From Deltaproteobacteria bacterium (GTDB lineage: Bacteria > Myxococcota_A > UBA9160 > SMWR01), in the NCBI GenBank assembly GCA_029261905.1, contig JAJDAM010000789.1, forward strand, positions 1 through 5,742: a DNA stretch of 5,742 nucleotides. The letters are read 5' to 3'. The notes under the pieces are model-generated. The model was not told where the DNA came from. It made no database searches and saw only the letters and a program-made list of their open reading frames with translations. This document shows positions 1 through 5,347 of this stretch, piece by piece (the stretch's first letter is position 1; each line of letters starts with the position of its first letter). A program made the position numbers and the translations under genes.

Positions 1-939
1 CTCGATGCGGTCACCCGGCTGCGCGCCGCCGGCATCGAACGCAGACACTGCAAACACCAACTCCGCTCGGGTCACGCAATGAATCGCAACGCCCCGCCCC
101 GCTTTGTGCGCCGCGACGATCGTTTCGACGAGTTCGTCGAAATCGATCAACAACCGCTCCTTCAACAGAATCTTCACGGCACCGAGCAAGACCGGAGGGG
201 CTGGCGTGACCAGGTCGGGTACGCCCATCGCGACGATTCGCTGCGGAAGGGCTCCGCTGGCGGCCGCGGCCGCGAACGCGTCGCATTCGGAGGTCGAGTT
301 CGTTGGCGTGGCGTCGGTGACCCCGGTGACTCCGCATGCAGACAACATGCGACCGACGGGTTCCAAATCGGGGATCACGGCCGCACCCAGCGCATCGCGA
401 AGCCACGCATCGAGATCGAACAGCCGGCCGGTCGCGCGCCCCGCTTCATCGCGCTCGACGCCGATCGCATCGACACCGTGATCGAGCCCGAGGCAATCGA
501 CTCCGCGAGAATTCAACATCCACATCGCGCCGGTTCGGTGTTGGATCCGCAGCGGCCGGTCGGGTACCCAGGCGTCGAGTCGATGGCGATCCAGAACGCC
601 GGCAATGGACTCGTGGTATCCCACCCCACGGATCCAACGCGTCGAGGGCACCCGCTGCTCCGCCCTTTGCTCCGGCCCGGCTGCCGCCAGCACTCGACCG
701 AGGGCTTCGGGACCCTCGACATCCGGTGGTCCACAACCCACCGAGCTGGTGGCCGCGGCCAGAGCCAACAGGTGAATGTGATGATCGTGGAGACCCGGGA
801 TCAGCGCGCCCCCCGCGGCGTGGATGACCTTTTCGTCGGCGTGCGGGCGAAGCGACGGCCCGAGTTCGACGATGCGATCACCGTCGGTCCGCAGCGCCAT
901 CTGCTTCTTGCCGTCGATTTCCGAATCGAGAATCAGCAA
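1..939 (-). CDS. Amidohydrolase family protein (amidohydrolase_3/YtcJ-like), C-terminus beyond the window
   Basis: An open frame of 313 codons runs off the left edge without a stop. It encodes a metal-dependent hydrolase of the amidohydrolase superfamily, probably cytoplasmic because no signal peptide is seen. Residues 1-45 form the short beta-rich N-terminal segment typical of the family. Residues 46-57 read LIPGLHDHHIHL, the first metal-binding strand, with the HxH pair at H54/H56. Later marks are WIRGVGYHES, RIQHRTGAMWMLNS (matching the 'RPxxxxHxxxHxxxxNS' region of amidohydrolase_3 proteins), VKI around K256, and VAIHCVTRAEL with H287 as a candidate further ligand. The remaining C-terminal part, expected to hold the last His/Asp ligands, is missing. 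The chosen start is TTG at 939-937, giving MLILDSEIDGKK and overlapping the TGA of the upstream CoA-transferase gene by 7 bases. The first in-frame ATG (900-898) would remove the first N-terminal strand. Family assignment is strong. The substrate (amide, formamide, lactam or ester) is unknown. Confidence 0.85.
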   Translation of the reverse strand, partial: MLILDSEIDGKKQMALRTDGDRIVELGPSLRPHADEKVIHAAGGALIPGLHDHHIHLLALAAATSSVGCGPPDVEGPEALGRVLAAAGPEQRAEQRVPSTRWIRGVGYHESIAGVLDRHRLDAWVPDRPLRIQHRTGAMWMLNSRGVDCLGLDHGVDAIGVERDEAGRATGRLFDLDAWLRDALGAAVIPDLEPVGRMLSACGVTGVTDATPTNSTSECDAFAAAAASGALPQRIVAMGVPDLVTPAPPVLLGAVKILLKERLLIDFDELVETIVAAHKAGRGVAIHCVTRAELVFAVSAFDAGGAQPGDRIE

Positions 940-2393
940 CGACGATCCAGACGCTCGAACACCGATGCGTTGGATGCCCCCAGCGCTTCGGCGGGGCCGC
1001 TCGCAGAGCGGGTGCGTGGCTCCGAAACCGGATAGCGGTCTGCGCCGACGGCCAGTTCGTAGGTGCCGCTCGAATCGACTTCGATCGTGGCGTTGCGAGG
1101 ACATTCGGGTCCTGCTGCCAGCGCGAATGCGGCGACATCGCAGAGATTGAGATCGATCAACTGGCTGCGTCGGCTTCGAAACGATCCCAGCGCCGCCACC
1201 GCGGCATGAAGTCCCGTCAGTGGATCGGCGATCGCATCGCCGCAAAACAGTGGACCCTGTGCGTCGGCAATCGCCGCTGCCAGCCCAGCCGCGACGCCTG
1301 CGTCGTCACCGAAGGCGACCCAGTTCTGCTCGGGTTCGCCGCGTCCATAGCCGGTGATGCTGATCCAGCTGAGCCCCGGTTGGGCCTTCACGCAGTCCGC
1401 GGCGTCGATTCCCAAATTCGCGAGGGCTCGCGGGCGAGAACTCTCGATGACGATGTCAGTGCGCTCGATCAACTGCCGTAGCCGTGCGCGGCCCTCTTCC
1501 GAGCCGATTTCGAGCCCGACGCTGCGCTTGCCCGCGTTGAGCAGATCGAAGAATTCTGGCGCGCCGATGCGTGCGCTGTCCGGTCGTTCCAGGCTCTCGA
1601 CCTTGATCACCTCGGCACCACTGGACGCGAGCAGATGCGCGCACAGTGGACCGGCCCACAGAGAACTCAGATCGAGCACACGCGGAACCGTGCCCGCCCT
1701 GCGCTCGATCGAGCGGCCCGTGGCCACGACCTGTTGCCAACTCGGAGCCCGCCGTTCCGATTCCGAGTGGCCTTCCAATGCAGCGATTGCCACCGGGAGA
1801 CCCAGTAGACGCCCCCGCTCCATCAATTCTCTGCAGCGTCGCTGCGCGACGCGCTGGCCGACGAATTGCCAACCATCCGCGTCGTGTTCCCCAACGCTCT
1901 CATTCATTCTATCCACTGCGTCGAATGGAGATCCGAAACTCTGCGCGGTTTGGTCCTCGAACCACGCTGCGAGGAGCCCCCAATCATCGGGTCGGGCCAG
2001 GTTGACCGCGATCCAGCCATCGATCGATCTCAGCAGTCGACAGTTGCCTCCAGCCGAGATTCGGCCGCGACGACGACCGCCGAAGTGCGCGGCCCGCTCG
2101 GAAAGCAGACCCGGCGCATCGAGTGCCGAGAACCTGCCCGGCTCGACCAGTGCACACAGCGCCCGAAATGCCCCTTCGACGGCAACGGGGATTCCACTCG
2201 GCGCCAGCACGGGCGCTCCTTCCGCGGTCCCCGTCAGGGACATCGCGCCCGAGGTCGCCCACGCGACCGCGGGATTCGATTCCACGAATTCGGGCGGTCT
2301 TTGGCCGGAAGCCATATCGTCGAGTAGCCGGAGCGCATACGCGCGCGAGCGGTTGCGCTGGGGTGGCTCGAAGCTCGATACTCGGCGGTTCAT
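933..2393 (-). CDS. CoA-transferase family III (CaiB/BaiF) homologue with apparently permuted domain order
   Basis: A 486-residue protein. Family III enzymes move CoA between carboxylic acids through a catalytic Asp. The N-terminal half (about residues 40-205) resembles the middle and C-terminal part of CaiB proteins: WATSGAMSLTG at 45-55, GGNCRLLRSIDGWIAV at 115-130. After a linker, residues 237-455 resemble the usual N-terminal Rossmann-like part: RVLDLSSLWAGPLCAHLL, GAEVIKVES, FFDLLNAGKRSVGLE, then SWISITGYGRGEP, FGDDAGVAAG and FCGDAIADPLTGL. D390 in the last motif aligns with the family's catalytic Asp, so activity is plausible. Canonical members are about 380-420 residues with the reverse order. 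I recall similarly ordered actinobacterial proteins annotated simply as CoA transferase. ATG 2393 is preferred over an in-frame TTG at 2450, because the extra 19 residues look non-coding and would occupy the divergent promoter gap. The stop overlaps the amidohydrolase start. Substrate unknown. Confidence 0.85.
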   Translation of the reverse strand: MNRRVSSFEPPQRNRSRAYALRLLDDMASGQRPPEFVESNPAVAWATSGAMSLTGTAEGAPVLAPSGIPVAVEGAFRALCALVEPGRFSALDAPGLLSERAAHFGGRRRGRISAGGNCRLLRSIDGWIAVNLARPDDWGLLAAWFEDQTAQSFGSPFDAVDRMNESVGEHDADGWQFVGQRVAQRRCRELMERGRLLGLPVAIAALEGHSESERRAPSWQQVVATGRSIERRAGTVPRVLDLSSLWAGPLCAHLLASSGAEVIKVESLERPDSARIGAPEFFDLLNAGKRSVGLEIGSEEGRARLRQLIERTDIVIESSRPRALANLGIDAADCVKAQPGLSWISITGYGRGEPEQNWVAFGDDAGVAAGLAAAIADAQGPLFCGDAIADPLTGLHAAVAALGSFRSRRSQLIDLNLCDVAAFALAAGPECPRNATIEVDSSGTYELAVGADRYPVSEPRTRSASGPAEALGASNASVFERLDRRC

Positions 2394-2453
2394 ATTGATA
2401 TTCTGTCCCAAGTGCACACCACCCAACCACCTGCCACGGAAGGAATCCAAAAC
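2394..2453. promoter_or_regulatory. Divergent intergenic region, presumed to hold both promoters
   Basis: This gap of 60 bases separates the two divergently read gene sets, so it, together with the first codons on either side, must hold both promoters if there are only two operons. It includes the most A+T-rich short stretch nearby (CATATTGATATTC, 2391-2403). TATTCT at 2399-2404 could serve as a weak -10 for the plus operon, with TCGATA at 2375-2380 as a poor -35. On the minus strand the same A/T patch lies directly before the ATG. No convincing sigma-70 pair or long inverted repeat is seen. A regulator that silences both operons at once is possible but is inferred only from the geometry. Confidence 0.45.
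2438..2444 (+). promoter_or_regulatory. Ribosome binding site of the 101-residue protein
   Basis: GGAAGGA lies 9 bases before the ATG at 2454 and is the best Shine-Dalgarno match near any start in the window. It decides the start of this gene against the in-frame GTG at 2412, which has no comparable upstream site. The clear site fits the first gene of an operon that depends on fresh ribosome loading, unlike the overlapping downstream genes. Confidence 0.7.
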
Positions 2454-2759
2454 ATGGAGCTGAAGGCTGGAGGGCGCATCCGTAGCGCCGTTTGCGCGAC
2501 TGAAGTGATGGTGATCCTGGCACCCCAGGGAGAGGTCGATCTCACATGCGGCGGTGCAGCGATGTTACCGCTCGGCACCGAGCCCGATGGCGCGACGATC
2601 GCCGACGATGCCAAGGGCGGCACGCAGATCGGCAAGCGCTACGTCAACGAAGCGGGCGACCTCGAATTGCTTTGCACCAAGCCGGGCGATGGTTCGCTCC
2701 AGCTGGGCGGCGCCGACCTCACGATCAAGGGAGCCAAGCCCCTGCCGTCGTCGGACTGA
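2454..2759 (+). CDS. Small uncharacterised protein with a degenerate desulforedoxin-like Cys/Gly pattern
   Basis: A 101-residue soluble protein with no signal peptide or membrane segment, first gene of the plus-strand operon. I cannot name a characterised family. I recall similar small proteins in actinobacteria beside acyl-CoA synthetases. Visible features are RIRSAVCATEVMVI (residues 8-21), VDLTCGGAAMLPL (28-40), GTQIGKRYV, DLELLCTKPGDGSL and a conserved-looking tail KGAKPLPSSD. C14, C32 and a third Cys in ELLCTK are candidates for metal or redox roles. The spacing and surroundings of C14 and C32 resemble the desulforedoxin-type motif (CxxC, then about 15 residues, then CCG followed by Met), but with only one Cys of each pair kept. 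The predicted content is beta strands and turns. The gene stops 3 bases before the synthetase start, so a linked role such as an accessory subunit is likely, though this is inference. Confidence 0.75.
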   Translation: MELKAGGRIRSAVCATEVMVILAPQGEVDLTCGGAAMLPLGTEPDGATIADDAKGGTQIGKRYVNEAGDLELLCTKPGDGSLQLGGADLTIKGAKPLPSSD

Positions 2760-2762
2760 CCG

Positions 2763-4295
2763 ATGAATCTGATGATGTTGCTGGAAATGGCCTCGTCGGG
2801 TTTCGGCGAGCGGGTGGCGGTGCAAAACGCCGCCGACGCGCTCAGTTATGCGGACCTGTTCCGCGCTGCGGGCCGCGCCGCGAACCGCGTCCAGGAAACT
2901 GGAGCGACGCGACTCGCCGTGCTCGACGTGAGCAGCCTGGCCATTCCGATCGGCCTGTTCGCGAGCGCGTGGGCCGGCGTCCCCTTCGTCCCCCTCAACT
3001 ACCGCTTGACGGGCGACGAGTTGGAAAGACTGCTCGGGGAAATCACCCCGGCCGTGCTGATCACCGATCCCGAACGCAAGGCCACTCTGGCCCATCTGCC
3101 CGGCTTGACGGTGATGACCCGCGAAGAATTCATCGGTCATGCGACTGCCGACGGGCCGGATCACAGCGGCGAGTGGCCGATGGATCCCGAAGAGATCGCG
3201 ATCCTGCTGTACACGAGCGGCACGACCGGCGCCCCCAAGGCAGCCGTGTTGCGCCACAAGCATCTGGTCTCGTACATCCTGGGCAGCGTCGAATTCATGT
3301 CGGCCGACGAACGAGCAGCCGGGCTCGTGTGTGTTCCGCCCTATCACATCGCTGGAATGGCAGCGATCGCGAGTTCGGTCTATTCGGGCCGTCGCATCGT
3401 GCAGTTGGCGAACTTCAGTCCGACGGACTGGTTGGATCTGGCGCGCAAGGAAAAGATCACCAACGCATTCGTCGTGCCGACGATGTTGGCGCGCATCATC
3501 GAGGCGCTCGACGACAGCGACGCGGGCGACCTCCCCGACCTGCAGGCCATTTCGTACGGCGGCGGGAAGATGCCGCTCGCATTGATCGAGCGTGCGCTGA
3601 AATTGTTTCCCGACACGAACTTCACGAACGCCTATGGATTGACCGAGACGAGTTCAACCGTCACCGTCCTCGGTCCAGACGACCATCGGGTCGCGGCGGC
3701 CAGCGAAGATCCCGAGGTGCGGCGGCGACTGGTGTCGGTGGGCAGAGCCCTTCCAACGCTCGAGATCGAAATCCGCGACGAAAACGGCAAAGCACTCGGG
3801 CCGGGCGAAAGCGGAGAGATCTACGTGCGCGGCGAACAGGTTTCGGGCGAGTACCTCTCGAAGGGCAGCATGCTCGAAGCCGACGGCTGGTTTCCAACCC
3901 GCGACGGCGGTTCGCTCGATGCCGAGGGGTACTTGTTTCTCGAAGGGCGTGTCGATGACGTGATCGTGCGCGGCGGCGAAAACCTGTCGCCTGGAGAGAT
4001 CGAAGACGTGTTGCTCACCCACGCGTCTGTGGCGGATGCTGCAGTCGTCGGGATTCCGGACGAGCAGTGGGGGGAGGCCGTCGCGGCCGTCATCGTGTTG
4101 CACGGGGCAGTTGCGGGGGGTGGCGGGATCGCCGCCGAACCCGACCTCATTGGCGAACTGCAACAGTGGGTCAAAGACCGGCTTCGCTCTTCGCGCACGC
4201 CCCAGCGAATCGAGTTCGTACCGGAACTCCCGTACAACGAAACCGGCAAGCTGCTGAGGCGGGTCGTTCGCGCGCAATTGGTGGAGGCGAGTTGA
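2763..4295 (+). CDS. Class I adenylate-forming acyl-CoA synthetase (AMP-binding ligase)
   Basis: This 510-residue cytoplasmic enzyme should activate a carboxylic acid with ATP to the acyl-AMP and then to the CoA thioester. The family motifs appear in order: the phosphate-binding loop LLYTSGTTGAPKAA (148-161), VPPYHIAGMA (191-200), the adenine-binding motif NAYGLTETSS (289-298), WFPTRDGG (376-383, D381 as the ribose-binding Asp), the hinge and A8 region EGRVDDVIVRGGENLSPGEI (394-413), and the A10 motif LPYNETGKLLRR with the catalytic Lys at 496. Length is normal for a stand-alone ligase, and no carrier domain is attached. A short glycine-rich insertion (AGGGG, 451-455) lies in the C-terminal domain. 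The start ATG follows the upstream stop by 3 bases with no strong ribosome site, suggesting coupling. The 3' end overlaps the crotonase start. Chemistry is confident. The acid (fatty, aromatic or steroid-derived) cannot be read from the sequence. Confidence 0.93.
   Translation: MNLMMLLEMASSGFGERVAVQNAADALSYADLFRAAGRAANRVQETGATRLAVLDVSSLAIPIGLFASAWAGVPFVPLNYRLTGDELERLLGEITPAVLITDPERKATLAHLPGLTVMTREEFIGHATADGPDHSGEWPMDPEEIAILLYTSGTTGAPKAAVLRHKHLVSYILGSVEFMSADERAAGLVCVPPYHIAGMAAIASSVYSGRRIVQLANFSPTDWLDLARKEKITNAFVVPTMLARIIEALDDSDAGDLPDLQAISYGGGKMPLALIERALKLFPDTNFTNAYGLTETSSTVTVLGPDDHRVAAASEDPEVRRRLVSVGRALPTLEIEIRDENGKALGPGESGEIYVRGEQVSGEYLSKGSMLEADGWFPTRDGGSLDAEGYLFLEGRVDDVIVRGGENLSPGEIEDVLLTHASVADAAVVGIPDEQWGEAVAAVIVLHGAVAGGGGIAAEPDLIGELQQWVKDRLRSSRTPQRIEFVPELPYNETGKLLRRVVRAQLVEAS
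4283..4287 (+). promoter_or_regulatory. Ribosome binding site before the TTG start of the crotonase gene
   Basis: GGAGG sits inside the last codons of the synthetase gene, 4 bases before TTG 4292. The spacing is short, but this is the only good site near the 5' end of the frame and supports TTG over the ATG at 4328, which has none. Confidence 0.5.
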
Positions 4296-5347
4296 GCCAA
4301 GCCGCTGTCTTCTTGAATCCACAGCAGATGATCAGCCGGCTCCAAACCGCGACGGCGCTGGAGAGTTTTTCGCACCTCACGGGTGCGCCGGTGCTCGTCG
4401 TCGACCTGGCGGAATCCGAAGCTTCGACGTGCAGTGCGTCCGAGATCGAAACCGCATGCAGCGCACTGGCTCAGCTGCCGTGTCCGACGATCGGGGTCGG
4501 CAAACCCGTAGGGCTCGCTGACCGGATCGCTCCCCACCTCGACGTCCTGTTGGATCACCGGGCGCAAGTCGATCTGGTGCTCAGCGCCATCGAGACGTCT
4601 CCACTCGCCGCCGCCTCGCTGGTACAGCTGCTGCGAATGAGCGAAACACTCGACGTTCACAAGGGTCTGATCGCCGAGTCGCTCGTGTATTCAATGCTCC
4701 AATCCGGTCCCGAGTTTGGCGGCTGGCTCACCCGTTACCGTGCCGCTCATCCGATCAATCCGCTGAAGCCCAACACCGGGAGCGACTCGGAACCGGCGGT
4801 CCGAATTCAACGGAGCGGCGATCGCCTGAGACTCACGTTGAATCGGCCGGCGCGCCGCAATGCGTTCTCGATGGAGATACGCGATGGGCTCGCGGAGGGA
4901 CTGGCGTTGGCTGCAGCGGACCCATCACTGTTGGAGATCGTGCTCTCCGGTGAAGGCGAAGTGTTCTGTAGTGGGGGCGACCTGGACGAATTTGGCACGC
5001 TTCCCGACCCGTCGACCGCGCACGCGATCCGTTCCGCGCGAAACGTCGGCCGCCAGCTCGCTCAGTGCGCGTCACGTGTTCGTGTCGAGGTTCACGGGGC
5101 GTGTATCGGCGCGGGTATCGAGTTGCCCGCTTTTGCGAGCCGTATCGTTGCGCGACCCGGGACGTTCTTCTCACTGCCCGAGGTTTCGATGGGGTTGGTG
5201 CCCGGTGCAGGGGGAACGACGAGCATTCCGCGACGAATTGGCCGGCAACGCACAGCCTGGTGGGCGCTGACCGGCGCCCGAATCGATACCCAGACCGCAC
5301 TCGACTGGGGCCTGATCGACGAAATTGCCGAGGCAGCGGCGACGTGA
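4292..5347 (+). CDS. Enoyl-CoA hydratase/isomerase (crotonase) family protein with a rearranged two-part architecture
   Basis: From TTG 4292, overlapping the synthetase stop by 4 bases, the product is 351 residues, against about 260 for a normal crotonase. Residues 169-346 are a recognisable crotonase core: RLTLNRPARRNAFS, the first oxyanion segment EVFCSGGDLDEF (223-234), the second HGACIGAGIEL (268-278), SLPEVSMGLVPGAGGTT (294-310) and TGARIDTQTALDWGLIDEI. E277 and E297 are 20 residues apart and match the two catalytic Glu of rat enoyl-CoA hydratase (144 and 164), so hydratase activity is plausible. The core stops exactly where the usual C-terminal helices should begin. A segment like those helices lies near the N-terminus instead (IETSPLAAASLVQLLR, then GLIAESLVYSMLQSGPEFGG, about 100-144), preceded by a decayed crotonase-like stretch (VLVVDLAES, LPCPTIGVG). 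Its role is probably one hydration or isomerisation step on a CoA ester made by the upstream ligase. Confidence 0.88.
   Translation: MSQAAVFLNPQQMISRLQTATALESFSHLTGAPVLVVDLAESEASTCSASEIETACSALAQLPCPTIGVGKPVGLADRIAPHLDVLLDHRAQVDLVLSAIETSPLAAASLVQLLRMSETLDVHKGLIAESLVYSMLQSGPEFGGWLTRYRAAHPINPLKPNTGSDSEPAVRIQRSGDRLRLTLNRPARRNAFSMEIRDGLAEGLALAAADPSLLEIVLSGEGEVFCSGGDLDEFGTLPDPSTAHAIRSARNVGRQLAQCASRVRVEVHGACIGAGIELPAFASRIVARPGTFFSLPEVSMGLVPGAGGTTSIPRRIGRQRTAWWALTGARIDTQTALDWGLIDEIAEAAAT
5330..5333 (+). promoter_or_regulatory. Possible ribosome binding site of the distal CoA-transferase
   Basis: GAGG within the crotonase 3' end lies 10 bases before the GTG at 5344. It is a modest match, and start-stop overlap coupling may matter more. 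Confidence 0.35.

Noticed and set aside
79..1035. Long plus-strand open frame opposite the amidohydrolase
   Set aside because: Its translation is Arg/Gly-rich with no domain signal. The opposite strand carries clear amidohydrolase motifs across the same stretch.
933..2393. Minus-strand CoA-transferase as a pseudogene or frameshifted double gene
   Set aside because: The frame is continuous over 486 codons with consistent codon bias and an intact catalytic Asp motif, so rearrangement fits better than decay.
2412..2417. GTGCAC palindrome as an operator in the divergent gap
   Set aside because: Six bases is too short, and the flanks do not extend the symmetry.
2394..2450. TTG 2450 as the start of the minus-strand CoA-transferase
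   Set aside because: It would add 19 residues of unlikely sequence, leave essentially no promoter space and overlap the ribosome site of the plus operon.
2412..2453. GTG 2412 as the start of the 101-residue protein
   Set aside because: The GGAAGGA at 2438-2444 fits ATG 2454, and the added residues would translate through that site.
1354..2463. Plus-strand open frame of 369 codons opposite the minus-strand CoA-transferase
   Set aside because: Composition is Ser/Arg/Pro-rich and lacks motifs. It is an antisense shadow produced by strong G/C third-position bias.
2546..3958. Plus-strand open frame of 470 codons overlapping the small protein and the ligase
   Set aside because: It is very Arg-rich and out of frame with the well-supported ligase motifs.
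4067..4291. Upstream extension of the crotonase frame to GTG 4067
   Set aside because: The extra 75 residues lie inside the ligase C-terminal domain and read as Arg-rich noise. TTG 4292 with GGAGG is preferred.
3654..4660. Minus-strand open frames opposite the ligase 3' half and crotonase 5' part
   Set aside because: No recognisable motifs, and the plus strand holds coding sequence with catalytic motifs in register.
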